From the NCBI GenBank assembly GCA_964019055.1, contig OZ025211.1, positions 1,702,135 to 1,766,134 on the forward strand: DNA of 64,000 bases. The letters run 5' to 3'. The translations under genes and the position numbers were made by a program. Position 1 is the stretch's first letter. The number at the start of each line of letters is the position of its first letter. This DNA is from Anthopleura xanthogrammica. Taxonomy: Eukaryota > Cnidaria > Anthozoa > Actiniaria > Actiniidae. The notes under the pieces are model-generated. The model had not been told where the DNA came from and did not search any database. It saw only the letters and a program-made list of their open reading frames with translations. This document shows, one piece after another, positions 10,701-20,281 of the stretch.

Positions 10701-10855
10701 TTTCAGACCCCGTTTGTGTAATGCGTGAGGGCCGTCGTGTTTGTAGATTTAGGAAACCTACACGACGCATCAAGCTAAGCAAAGAAGCAATCAAGATGTT
10801 TGGATTCTCTCCAAAGAAAGCAGCCGAGATTAATAAAGTGTTGGCCGGTCTTTAG
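3217..10855 (+). CDS. Gene A: secreted TSP1-tyrosinase, 8 coding exons, 525 aa
   Basis: Exons 3217-3280, 3977-4114, 6990-7166, 7295-7456, 7901-8069, 8350-8881, 9630-9816 and 10707-10855 join in frame (1578 nt including stop). The start is the first of two adjacent ATGs. The signal peptide is [20 protein letters not shown] (residues 1-20). Next come a Trp-rich degenerate TSP1-like module (22-67), two TSP1 modules with [16 protein letters not shown] cores (68-180), a Cys-rich module running into the RIRKEF start of the tyrosinase domain (181-236), the tyrosinase core (237-414), a conserved IWEDWQ segment and a Lys/Arg-rich tail. All copper ligands are present: CuA H249, H257, H266 (PWHR); CuB H383, H387 (HGTVH) and the LHH at 407-409. 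The family uses a type-3 dicopper site to oxidise phenols; an extracellular role in cross-linking, melanisation or immunity is inference. An AG acceptor at 3172-3174 suggests an upstream 5'UTR exon. Confidence 0.85.
4166..4363. mobile_element. MITE with about 55-bp inverted repeats (gene A intron 2)
   Basis: ATAGACCTCATCGGCTTGGG at the left is repeated as its complement at the right, and the inverted arms continue through CCCATTTCAGACCACGTGTCATT. The same family, with a diverged sequence, is in gene D intron 1 (52304-52463), and degraded pieces with CCCATTTCAGACAATGTGTCATT lie near 8150 in gene A and at the matching places in B and C. No coding capacity. This copy is specific to unit 1. Confidence 0.7.
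4631..4710. repeat. (TAA)n microsatellite
   Basis: About 80 bases of TAA repeat with one interruption (AATATTAAT). It sits between the repeat at 4380-4630 and the inverted Penelope-like fragment. Confidence 0.9.
4859..4899 (-). ncRNA. Minimal hammerhead ribozyme motif (minus-strand arm)
   Basis: Read on the minus strand: stem I strand TAACA, core CTGACGA, stem II GCTC/GAGC with a GACCA loop, core GAAA, a very short stem III region TATATT supplying an NUH site, then TGTTA, which pairs back with TAACA. All invariant core elements (CUGANGA, GAAA, NUH) are present in order. Hammerheads with tiny stem III are established in Penelope-like elements. The motif lies in the element's 3' untranslated part, after the endonuclease stop codon. 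Confidence 0.75.
5537..5577 (+). ncRNA. Minimal hammerhead ribozyme motif (plus-strand arm)
   Basis: Identical motif to the minus-strand copy, read on the plus strand: TAACA 5537-5541, CTGACGA 5542-5548, stem II arms GCTC and GAGC around 5550-5562, GAAA 5563-5566, ATT 5570-5572 with predicted cleavage after 5572, and TGTTA 5573-5577 closing stem I. The plus strand is also the sense strand of gene A, so this copy would be transcribed within gene A intron 2. Confidence 0.75.
5730..6017 (-). pseudogene. LINE reverse-transcriptase C-terminal fragment (CR1/jockey-like)
   Basis: The frame of about 95 codons contains [30 protein letters not shown] and [13 protein letters not shown], the usual end of non-LTR retrotransposon ORF2 (Leu-rich ERR..LC, LLPP, RT.RF..SF.P motifs). 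The catalytic reverse-transcriptase core is missing. It lies in gene A intron 2, antisense to the gene, beside the Penelope-like fragment, and is absent from units 2 and 3. Confidence 0.7.
6158..6292. repeat. Transposon-end repeat and hairpin in gene A intron 2
   Basis: CTCAGTTTTGCAAATTTTCTC and the following GATTCTGATTGGCT recur inverted at about 4410-4460 and again near 61305-61345, so they look like transposon ends flanking the composite region 4380-6230. Adjacent to them, TGGGAGAAGTCTTAAGCTCTGTGTAAA and its near-complement (about 6212-6292) form a hairpin. The nested Penelope-like and LINE pieces lie between the two inverted ends. The parent family is not identified. Confidence 0.5.
7621..7690 (+). 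repeat. tRNA-derived SINE head or tRNA-like sequence (gene A intron 4)
   Basis: AGTAGCTCAGTGGTTAGAGC matches a polymerase III A box, and GGTCGTGGGTCCGATTTCC about 40 bases later resembles a B box, with tRNA spacing. The acceptor stem and a normal anticodon arm cannot be folded, so it is not a working tRNA gene. Copies at the same intron position in genes B and C show more A-box decay. Confidence 0.55.
10027..10195. mobile_element. Foldback MITE, gene A last intron
   Basis: The arms TTAATGAAAAATACCAC and GTGGTATTTTTCATTAA, with inner CCACGAGTGCTTAGCACGAGTGG, make a long hairpin bounded by GGAAATAC.ACC and AGGTGGTATTTTC. The same element is at 33097-33261 and 49040-49206 in genes B and C, so it predates the duplication. 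No coding capacity. Confidence 0.65.
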
Positions 10856-10957
10856 TCGAGACAATTTCCTCGTCCTTTTCCGTTGGCCATCTTTGCTCTT
10901 GAATATTAATCGGACGATAATTTTTTGTCGACACATCTTGTTACAGATAATTAAAAT

Positions 10958-10963
10958 AATAAA
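10958..10963 (+). terminator. Candidate polyadenylation signal of gene A
   Basis: AATAAA about 100 bases after the gene A stop codon. The motif is kept at the equivalent position after genes B (33993-33998) and C (50023-50028). Confidence 0.5.
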
Positions 10964-11625
10964 TTAAAGGTGAACTTTTCTAACAATATAAGCAGGATAA
11001 AAGTCACATGCAATTGAATGTAAGGACCAAAGATTAAATGCAAAAAAATAATTTTCAGTTTGACTGATTTTGGTGGGTGTTGCAATCATTATTAGTTAAA
11101 GAGCTTTTAAGTGTGACGTCAATCGAATGACAAAACGACTTCCGGGTCCAAAACGAAAAGCAGTTTTATGTCACTGAGAATAGTTTTCGCTCTATTTTAG
11201 TGTTTTTTTTTTTGTGTGAGCAGTTGGACCCGGAAATGCGTCACAACCTAACAGCCTCATAGTTTGTAATTTCCGCACTTTGGTAACATATTCCTTATGT
11301 CAGCCTACCGCTTTATAAAATACTCAGGCGGCAAATATTAAGAATAACATTAAAGTATTTTGTTTCTCATTCATATAAAGTGGAAAGTATTTCTTGGGTT
11401 TTTGGGAACCACTTTGTTGAGGCCTCGTTACCATAGCAACAACTTCATCTGACCGACACTCATGAGTCACTCACGACACTCTAAATTGTTAATTTAGATT
11501 GTCAGACATCCCAATCTTTTTATAGAAACTCTGAAGCTCAAAAACATTGCAATCAGTAAACGATCTGGTTACCATCATGCTTAATGTTCCCCTATTTGAA
11601 GTCCAATTCGATATGAAGACGGTTC

Positions 11626-12632
11626 TTATAAATGATTTAAGTCATGGCGCACCCTCCTATTGGAAGTTTGTAGATGATACAACCGCGTCTGAAATTGTTC
11701 CCAAGGGTTGTGATAGCAATGCACAGGCTATAGTTGATAATGTTAGTAACTGGTCTTACCAAAACAGAGTCCAATTGAATTCTGACAAGTGCAAAGAACT
11801 CAGAATCAGCTTTTCTAAACAACCACCTTTGTTTGACCCGGTGATTGTAGAGGGGAAAGAATTAGAAGTAGTAACATCAGCAAAGTTATTGGGTATTACT
11901 ATAAGTAGCGATTTGTCATGGAATGACCACATCGATGGGGTAATTAAGAAAGCTAATAAGCGAATGTATTTCCTTATTCAGTTAAAACGTGCTAAAATTC
12001 CTCCAAAGGATTTGTGTCTATTTTATGTAACCTGCATAAGATCAGTCGTTGATTATGGGGTAGTAAGTTTTTATAATTCCCTACCACGTTATCTTAAAAA
12101 CGAATTTAAACGTATAGAGAAGAGGGCTGTCTCTATCATTCTGCCAGATTGTGATTATCATACCGGGATCGAAAGACTGGGACTTAAAGGGATAGAGGAC
12201 CACCATAACTATCTTTGTAAAACGTTTTTTACATCAATTGAGAACAATGAAAGTCACAAACTTAATAATCTCTTGCCAGCAAGGCATGTAAGCAAATACA
12301 ATTTAAGAAACAACCGTAAATATAAAGTTCCGCCTGTGCACACCAATCGAGCAAAGAATTCGTTCATCCTGTCCATGTGTGGCTGAATTAATCAGTTGGT
12401 TATCACACCATGGCCAGCGATGACGTTTCCTTGGTCGGTTGGTGTTTGCAACTATTTTTTACTTATATTTATGTTTTATATTTTCATTCATAGAGATATT
12501 TATTATATATAATATTGTATTGTAAATTTATTCTTAATTATTCTTAAAATTTATTGTATATAATTATGTAATTCAGCTTTCGGGCTGCGAATAATTTTAA
12601 TAAACTAGTTATCTATCTATCTATCTATCTTC
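11626..12632 (+). mobile_element. 5'-truncated LINE with (ATCT)n tail, unit 1 only
   Basis: Unit 2 has the empty site (GACGGTTC followed directly by ATTAATTAAATCG near 34670). The insert encodes the end of a reverse transcriptase: FVDDTT active-site motif, LNSDKCKELRISF, KLLGITISSDLSWNDHI and later RIEKRAVSIIL, with its stop at 12384-12386. It ends in an (ATCT)n repeat at 12611-12630 and is flanked by a possible 3-bp TTC duplication. It is a CR1/jockey-like non-LTR retrotransposon fragment; the frame is open from the FVDD box to the stop, so the insertion is fairly recent. The element is severely truncated and cannot move on its own. Confidence 0.85.
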
Positions 12633-13440
12633 ATTAATTAAATCGATATTTTAGAAGGGGAAACGAATCGAAGATGATCTTTGTGCAATAATTGATGCTC
12701 TTTTGCTTCCCGCATTTTCCACTTTTTAAATGTGTTTTATAAAATATAGAGACTAGGAACCCTTGAGTTTAAATTTATGTAAATTAGCTTTAGATAAACT
12801 CCCTTCGTAATACTCGCAGAGTCGTATTATTTGGAATTTCTTTGTTAGACAATTTTAATTTTCACAAAATACGGTAGTTCTAGTTGAATTCTTCCTTGAA
12901 AACAAACTTTAAGCGTATCAAAGGCGAAGCCGGGGATCAGTATCGCAACCTTGAGTCGACCGGAAGTAAACACTTAAGGCAATTATGCAAATTCAGAATG
13001 CAATTTTTGCTAACTTTGAAAGCTGCTCGCGTTGATAGGATAAATTTTCCAAATAATATGTTGAAACTTGAAGAGACAAAGCGATATTGGTTTTTGAGGG
13101 GATGAAGTTAGGCCTTAAATTTTGGTGTCTCAAAGGCCGATCACGATCGAAAACCGAGGGGGGTGGTCTATCTCAAAAGGAAAAAGCTCAATGAAACTTT
13201 CAACACTACGGTTCATCATCTAATCGGATGGTTTTTCATTGCTGAAAATTTGGTGGAAATCGGCCGACCCCGATCTGTCACTTCAGCCCGGTTTTCTCTG
13301 ACAATCACTCTTAAGATCATTTAAAATGTGGAGGCCTAGGATTTTAGCATTGGAAACAATATCAATTTGCTTATCATTAATGACAACAGGGTCAAAAGAA
13401 GTGTTCTTTGTACTAAAACTAGTACGCAGTTCCTTGCATT
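12633..13440. other. Spacer between gene A and fragment A'
   Basis: Non-coding sequence collinear with 34671-35500 in unit 2. Short frames such as the one at 12884-13105 are conserved between the two units only because the DNA is duplicated; they have no recognisable domain. Confidence 0.5.
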
Positions 13441-13653
13441 TTGACTAGGCAGTGGAGGACGAACAAACAAGTTATGCATCTATTTTATTTATTTGATCCG
13501 ACAAAAAAACAAACAACAAAACAAAACAGAACCAAAACTGACCAAAACAAACAAACAAAAAGTAAGAGTTGATTATATTTTTTTGTATGTAAAATCGAGA
13601 TGATAGAAAAGCGCTGTGAGATTAAAATGTTCTTTAAGGTAAACCCAAAGCAG

Positions 13654-14656
13654 GGAAAACTATACCTGGTGGATGGTCTCCATGGAATGCATGGACAAGA
13701 TGTTCTGTCACGTGTGGTGGAGGCAGCCAATCACGAACACGCACGTGTACAAACCCTGCACCAGCCAATGGTGGACGAGATTGCCAAGGATCAAGTAACG
13801 AGACACAGAGATGTGCAACCAACATATGTGGTGAGTAGGGGAGAATATACTTTAGTTAATAATGATATTTGTTCTCTGTATTACAGCCAGCCCACAAAGT
13901 AGGGTTTGGTGGACGTCAATCAAAGCGTTTCCATGACATTCCATACGCACATGCCTTTGTAGCTTTGTGTTTTTCGACAGTGCTATGGAAACATTTTGAT
14001 TGACGTCCACCAAAACCCACCTTGTCGCGACAGAAAAAAATCGCAACAGTGCGCGTGTGTCTGAGAATGGCTGTAATGTTCTTGCAAATAATTCTCAACG
14101 ACATGACGTGTTTGTCTCCCTCTTAATTCGAGGGTTTTTCTCCCTCCTCAAAACCTAACCAGCTGTAAGTAAGCCTTGCGATGACTTTGATCAACCGAGA
14201 GATTGTTTCGAGGTTTAATAAAAATTGAAGGTTTGGAAATTTAACAACGGATTTCATCCCCCGAACATTCAAAATTATTATATTTTCTCAATAGTTTGTC
14301 AAGCAGGTCAGACAGTTTTTGATCGTTGTGGTCAGCGGTGTGTGTGCACAGCCAATGGCACCTTGACACAGTGTACTCGTATCAGAAAAGAGTTTACTGC
14401 CATGACAACGGCTGAACGTAAACGATACATACAAGTTGTTAAAACAGCATCTACTGATGCAAGGTATGTTTCTCAGTAACAGAAAACGTCTGATAAGAAA
14501 AATTATTTAAATTTCACAGTTCTCCATTTTCTCTGGTTGGCATTGCAAAAAATTAAAGCCCCCAACTAAATAGTTTCTCTTTGGGTTGTTATTTTTAATT
14601 TTGATTATCATTACTGCTTCTACTACTCTTACTACTACTATTATCATTGTAATTAT

Positions 14657-14708
<52 letters not shown>

Positions 14709-14712
14709 GCTG

Positions 14713-14789
<77 letters not shown>

Positions 14790-14806
14790 ACTACTACTAC
14801 TACTAG

Positions 14807-14882
<76 letters not shown>

Positions 14883-14889
14883 ACTACTA

Positions 14890-14952
<63 letters not shown>

Positions 14953-15085
14953 CTACTACTCCTACTACTCCTACTACTACTACTACTACTTTTACTACTA
15001 CTACTACTACTACTACTACTCCTACTACTCCTACTACTCCTACTACTACTACTACTACTTTTACTACTACTACTACTACTACTAT

Positions 15086-15156
<71 letters not shown>

Positions 15157-15794
15157 TTATTATTATCATTATTATTACTATTACTTCTATTATTACTATT
15201 AATGATGATGATAATTGGGCATAATGCTATTCCTTTGTATTAAAACAAATTCAAAGGTTTAAAGTTCAGTACGACACTCTTGTTGGACTTGGAAAGAAAG
15301 TTTTCTTCGAAGGTATTGGTAATAAAAAATATTTTCTTCCATGGCATCGATGGTACCTTCTCCAGTACGAAAACCTACTCATTCAGATTGACTGCAACAT
15401 TACCGTGCCTTACTGGAACTGGGCGGCTGTTTCTGGAAAACCCTGGGGTACATCGCCAAATGACCTTTGGTATTCTGGGGACAGTGGTTTCGGAGGTAAC
15501 GGTGCTGCAACTAACAACTGTGTACAAACTGGTCCCTTCAGGGAGGGGGTATGGGAGCTTGCTCCTTCGGCATCACTCCCACGATGCCTGAAGAGGGAGT
15601 TCAAAGGTAACACTCCAGAAACCGCTGATCTGGTGAAAATGCTAAAATTTCAACCTTCACAGTTCGATTCCTTTGAGCTCAAGCTTCGTGTATCATTCAG
15701 CGATACTGTCCATTGTTTGATTGGTGGTACGATGTGTACAACGGATGGTGCGGCTGCACCTGAATACCATTTGCATCATGCAATGATCGATAAG
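13654..15794 (+). CDS. A': partial TSP1-tyrosinase gene, pseudoenzyme-type, no first or last exon
   Basis: Three exons keep correct lengths, phases and open frames: TSP1 13654-13830 (177 nt), Cys-rich module 14295-14463 (169 nt) and tyrosinase core 15257-15794 (538 nt). The core keeps [16 protein letters not shown] and [14 protein letters not shown] but has lost CuA ligands 1 and 2 (Gly and no equivalent His) and CuB ligand 1 (Ser in FSDTVH); VH and LHH remain. No signal-peptide exon and no IWADWQ-type final exon lie between gene A and the end of unit 1. Just upstream, 13441-13653 copies gene A intron 1 (3331-3550), so the fragment looks like a rearranged join. It may be a decaying pseudogene or exons used in a read-through transcript. 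The acceptor before the core exon (AATTCAAAG) is weak. Confidence 0.6.
13902..14018. mobile_element. MITE, about 117 bp, A' intron
   Basis: GGGTTTGGTGGACGTCAATC and, as complement, GGGTTTTGGTGGACGTCAATC form terminal inverted repeats. The copy in unit 2 (about 35956-36038) has lost most of its left arm by an internal deletion. Confidence 0.7.
14640..15175. repeat. Large (ACT/GCT)n triplet tract before the A' tyrosinase exon
   Basis: About 530 bases of ACT triplets with blocks of GCT and scattered CCT, ending roughly 80 bases before the core exon acceptor. Every frame is open on both strands and would read as poly-Thr/Ala or poly-Val/Ala, so long frames here are artefacts. The unit 2 tract (36650-37145) differs in block order and length. 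Confidence 0.9.
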
Positions 15795-15819
15795 GTAAAT
15801 ACGGTTAAAAGAAATATCT

Positions 15820-15913
15820 TAACAGCAACAACAACAACAACAACAATAATAATGATAATAATAGTAACAATAGTAATAATAACAATAATAATAATAATAG
15901 CAACGACAACATC

Positions 15914-15947
<34 letters not shown>

Positions 15948-15955
15948 GTTAAAGC
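15820..15955. repeat. (CAA)n/(TAA)n microsatellite after the A' tyrosinase exon
   Basis: Triplet repeats of CAA, TAA and TAG type begin about 30 bases after the donor site of the core exon. Unit 2 carries a longer, interrupted version at 37795-38168 with about 200 bases of extra AT-rich sequence. Confidence 0.8.
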
Positions 15956-16224
15956 TTTGTAAGCTGTTTAAATGCAATGCCATTTGATCTGTCAGTACGA
16001 AATTAAGAATTTTGCTTAGAAATTAGGCCATATTTCCGCAATCTTCTGTAAAAAGTCAAGTCAGACAAAAGTTGAAATAAACCAGATAATAATAATATAA
16101 AGCTAGATTAATGCTCTCAACCCATGACAATAAATGAGACAACAGTTTGTGGGAAATGGGGTAGGGAATGAAGTACTCCAATAAGCAATGGTCATACATT
16201 AGCTTATTAGTTACTTGTTGCGAG

Positions 16225-16415
16225 GATGGGGTCATGATCCCCAGGACCAAATCAACCTATAAGCCATGTGCAAGGGGTTAGCTAAGTTGCCTGACAGTGA
16301 GGTTACAATCCTTTCTCCAAGGGGTCATGATCCCCAAGGCCAGAGCAACTGGAAGGGCAACACAAGGGGTCACAATCCCCAAGGCCCAAATCCTCTCCAT
16401 AGGGTTACAATCCCT
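16225..16415. repeat. Palindromic GGGGTCATGATCCCC repeats in the DIRS 3' region
   Basis: GGGGTCATGATCCCC occurs near 16228 and 16321, GGGGTCACAATCCCC near 16366 and AGGGTTACAATCCCT near 16400, the middle two followed by AAGGCC. They lie downstream of the recombinase gene, inside the element. They could be protein-binding or recombination-related sites; no function is shown. Confidence 0.55.
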
Positions 16416-16647
16416 CATGTGAGAGGTCCTTATCCTATCTAGGGTTGTTCCCATAGTTATCATGGTAACAATGCTAAATCGAGAAGGGGGACACAACCCT
16501 AGTTACGTGAGTCTATGGGGCAAAGGGTGACCTGTATGGGAGCACTTCATCCCACAAAATACACAAGGTCTGGTGTATTCCCCATTGACGAACCACAAAC
16601 ATGGCTAACCTTCACCTTCCCCCCTTTTAAATGATTTGAATATAGGC

Positions 16648-17643
16648 CTAATTATGGTTATCCCCTACCAGTTTACCGGGAACCTCTGACAAGAGGGAGG
16701 GTGGACACCTAATATACCTCTCGTAGCAGTCAGAAGACCATCGCCCTAAGGTTTTGATAAGCCAAGGGGGGAGACCCACGGAGGCTGCTGTTGTGGCCGC
16801 GCCTATCCTATAACTATGGCCTGCATATTTGGAAGGATCGAAACCAGAAATTGATAAGAGCTGCCTAGTCTCAGAAGTTAAGGCATCTTTTGTCAGTGGT
16901 GCGCCCGAAGAATAAAGAAAAAGGGGTCCCGGGGAGGTGCTTCTTGCCGAAAGATATGCTCTCATTGACATTACCGGACAGATTGGTTGATTGGTTGCCC
17001 CTATGTTGATGGTGTGACCCGCACGAAATGGGTCCGTCTTTGAGATCTTTATGCGAACTGTCATGTATTTGGGGGAGGACCCAGGCGGGCCAAAATTTAT
17101 GTCGTCTGGAGACAGGTGAATGTCAGGTGAATATTTCTTGTTGCAAGTAAGCTCCCCTAGCCGCAAAAAGCCGAAGAATGCCAGGGTCATAGCGGCCCAT
17201 AGCATAATAGAATCTCTGTTGTAAGTGTGTGGAATAGCAAGGAGATGGAAGAAAAATCGGAGGTGTTCTATTGTTATCGGTAGTCGAACTCTCGTGCTGG
17301 TACCCTGTGCGCGTTTAATTCCTCTGCAAACGAGCTGAAGTCGGAGGCATTTGGATAAGTCGAGATCATATCCATTGCGAATGTGCAAATGGCGAACAGC
17401 GGCGAGATAGCTCTTGATGGAAGAGTGTTTGATTGATCTTGCCAAATAGGCAGCATACTGAATGAGAGTGTTCTCGTCTGCTGGGAGAGCATTGGTTGGG
17501 TTGAGTCTATATAGAGAACAGAAATCAAGGAAGCGTTTTTCACCTGAGCTGTATGTCTGTTTGCTTGAAGCTGCTAGTGAGAGATTGAGGTATCGGCTAA
17601 TATCTGCATTTAGACCTCCATGAGTGCCTGTGGAACTGTACAT
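16648..17643 (-). CDS. DIRS-type tyrosine recombinase, 331 aa
   Basis: The protein has the catalytic pattern of the tyrosine recombinase/integrase family: the first Arg in FFGFLRLGEL, the H..R pair in GHSYRIGAA, and the nucleophilic Tyr near GRWSSDCYERYIR. An N-terminal SAM-like DNA-binding region precedes it (SLAASSKQTYSSGEKRF, LIQYAAYLARSIKHSSIKSY). It would integrate the circular DNA intermediate by strand exchange rather than by a DDE integrase. The frame is intact. It starts 34 bases inside the end of the RT-RNase H gene, a common arrangement in this order. Confidence 0.9.
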   Translation of the reverse strand: MYSSTGTHGGLNADISRYLNLSLAASSKQTYSSGEKRFLDFCSLYRLNPTNALPADENTLIQYAAYLARSIKHSSIKSYLAAVRHLHIRNGYDLDLSKCLRLQLVCRGIKRAQGTSTRVRLPITIEHLRFFFHLLAIPHTYNRDSIMLWAAMTLAFFGFLRLGELTCNKKYSPDIHLSPDDINFGPPGSSPKYMTVRIKISKTDPFRAGHTINIGATNQPICPVMSMRAYLSARSTSPGPLFLYSSGAPLTKDALTSETRQLLSISGFDPSKYAGHSYRIGAATTAASVGLPPWLIKTLGRWSSDCYERYIRCPPSLLSEVPGKLVGDNHN

Positions 17644-19267
17644 GGGTCTTGCTCGGCATGTGGAGCCAGCAGTCGAAAATGCTCCATCTGAAAACGAGAC
17701 AGTGAATCAGCAATCTCGTTCTTTTTGCCTTCAATGTGTTTGACCCGCAGGTACAAGTTGTGCTCCAGCGTTAATAGTGTCAGGTGACGGACTAAATCCA
17801 TCATCCTAGGGATATGGGACCGCTTGGAGTTAACAATGTTGACTACAGACTCATTGTCACAGAAAAAAGTGATGCGCTTATTGGCAAAGTGACTCCCCCA
17901 TAAGTGACAAGCAGTCACCAGGGCAAAAAGCTCCTGCCAGGCAATACTTATCCCTGGTTGACCAGGTAGTTGGTGGCTTTTCCAGCGACCTTGAAACCAT
18001 TTGGAGCCAAAAATACCCCCAAAACCCAATGTGCCAGATGCGTCAGTAAATAGGTGGAGTGAATCAGAATGGATCCAAGAGGTCGAGAGGAAGAAACTAG
18101 CCCCATTCCAACTGGAAATGAATTGTTGCCACATGTTGAGGTCTTTAAAGAAGCCAGAGCTCAACTTAATGTGATGATGAGGCTTAGAAACCTTGCGGGT
18201 TAGCTCGATCATCCGCTGTAGGAAGGGTCTGCCAGGAGGGACTACTTTACATGCAAAGTTGAGGGTACCTATCAGGGACTGTAAATCCTTCAGGGTAAAG
18301 GATTCCCTACCCAGGAAAGAAATGAGGGATGCCTTGATCCGTTCCACCTTATCAAGGGGAAGACGGGCCTCCATTCTGTCAGAGTCCAGAATTATACCCA
18401 TAAATTCTAAGACCTTGCATGGGCCCTGAGTTTTGTCTCCCGCAATTGGGATATTAAGATTCTTAAAAGTCAGAAGCATGCTGGACAAGCTCTGTTTACA
18501 TGGCTGATTGTAAGGAAAGGTTAGCGAAGCAGGCTCGATGATTAAGAAGTCATCTAAGATATGACATACAAAAGAGATGAGACACTTGTTAAGAAGAATC
18601 CATTCTACTGCATCCGATAGTTGATTGAAAAGAAAAGGGGCACTCCGTAAACCAAATGGAAGGACTCTGTCATAGTAGTATTTCCCCTCCCAGCACATCC
18701 CAAAAAGCTCATAATCCGAAGGTTTGAGTGGAATGAGCCGAAACGCAGATTCAATGTCTGTTTTAGCAAGAAAGCACCCTTGACCGGAGGCAATATTCCC
18801 TGTATGGCATTGTCAATTGTGATGTACTGTAGGCTGTGGTCCTCCTTTGAAATGGAATAGTTGATACTGGTAACTCCAGATTTTGGGAATGATAGATGAA
18901 AAATAGTTCGAAACTTATGTGTGTGTTTTTTAGGGACAAGGCCAATAGGTGAAATTTGAAAGTTGTGAAATGGGGGTTCCAAAAATGGACCTGCTATCCG
19001 ACCTAAAGCAACCTCCTTAGCTAGATTTGCACTTACTACGGCTGGCTGGGCTAAGGCAGTAGGCAAATTCCTAGAAAAACGTGCAACGCGTGGACCTTTG
19101 TACCCAATATCAGCCCCGTTTTTCAAATTATCACATAGTTTTGACACAAAGTTTTGATCAGGATGATCAGCTAAAATACGTTCTAATTGTGCCACATTAA
19201 TTGGCGTAGGAAGTGTTGACTTAATTTCCTCGCTTTGATGTACGAGAGGAGCTAGAGTTGGAACCCC
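17610..19267 (-). pseudogene. DIRS pol: reverse transcriptase-RNase H, one frameshift
   Basis: Two adjoining frames make one RT-RNase H protein. The upstream frame holds ISPIGLVPKK and FRTIFHLSFPKSG; after a one-base loss near 18766-18770 the sequence continues as AKTDIESAFRLIPL (motif A Asp), LPFGLRSAPFLFNQL and the active site HILDDF. RNase H follows, with acidic residues in LHLFTDASG, WQELFALV, FFCDNES and NEIADSLSR. The start is placed where the gag overlap ends, at about 19267, and is approximate. The frameshift lies in TTTCTTGCTAAAA, next to a homopolymer-like run, so an assembly error should be considered. Confidence 0.8.
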
Positions 19268-20281
19268 TTTGATCCCTGCTCTTATCCCCGGTCCTTTGGT
19301 TTCTATCCCGATACCGATCCACGTCTCGCTGACTTTCAGGGCAGTCGTATCCGGGGTGACGTCCCCCACACTTGTTGCACACGTGTTTAAATCTACATGA
19401 CTCCCTGGTGCAATATCCCTTGGCGTTAAAATTGTTACATGTGCCTCCGCTTGCGGCCCTAGCCGAGACACTGGTGTTGGGTCCTTTTGAAAAAAGAGGG
19501 TATTCCTCTTCTAACACTGATGGGGCAACTGTGAAAATAGTAAGCCATAGTTGGCTATCTAGGGTAGACCAAACTAATGATTTATCGAGGCCTGCCTTTT
19601 GACGGAATTTATAGTCGTAAATGGCCCAACCTAACCCGCTATGAACGCGGGCGGCATATCTGACTAAACTAAGGTATTGGAGCAGTTCCTGTGAACGGTT
19701 TGGGAATTTTTGAGTGAACACACTCATATAAGTAGTAAAAGCTGTCGTCCACTGTTCGATGTCTGTAATTGTAGATCTGGACTGTTTACTTTTGGTCACT
19801 TTCACGACTGAATTCTCAAGAGATAATGAGAGCGGCTCCCCTTCTGCATTCGATAGTTCTTAGGAATAAGTTTTGACAGTTCAAAAAACTCACCCGACTG
19901 GATTTCCTTGATATAGTTGGCTGGTAGTGACTCTTGAAGTGGGGCTGAGTACTGCCCGGTCTCCTTGCCAGCGCTGTCGTCCCGTGGTTTATCTTTTAAG
20001 AGGGCGTCCACATCTATTGTGATCTCCCGGTTGTTGTTCGTACCTTTCTGCTTCGCTGCCTCGGTTGATTGTTCCGTCATGAGGCGTACGGCCGCTCGTG
20101 CAGCTTCTCCTGCAATTTCCCTGGAGGCCTCGGCGATAGAATCCTTCACAATTTGTTTTATTTCTTGTGTTTGGGCCTCGTTGAACGACACACGTGGGGG
20201 GCGTTCCTGTGTGTTGCGGTTCTCCTCGCTTTGACCTCTGTTATTCCCTCGGGCTCTCTTACTACGGCGAATTGGCGGCAT
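19221..20281 (-). pseudogene. DIRS gag-like protein, one frameshift
   Basis: It begins MPPIRRSKRARGN (basic) at 20281, followed by an Ala/Glu-rich helical stretch. The frame breaks near 19840 in a run of four Gs and continues as LSLSLENSVVKVTKSKQ into a second frame (to 19221). That part holds a folded domain and a CNNFNAKGYC..CRFKHVCNKC zinc-binding region with Cys and His spaced like a CCCH finger or zinc knuckle, then an Arg/Ser-rich tail. A single missing G explains the break, so the original was one protein of about 350 residues. Confidence 0.7.

Noticed and set aside
13600..13902. Frame across TSP1 exons reading [22 protein letters not shown], seen in every copy
   Set aside because: It is the shifted frame of the TSP1 exon. 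The true frame gives [16 protein letters not shown] and splices in phase; the shifted one lacks domain content.
14507..15224. Long open frames reading poly-Val/Ala (minus) and poly-Thr/Ala (plus)
   Set aside because: They are produced by the ACT/GCT triplet repeat, which is open in all frames; there is no start context or domain.
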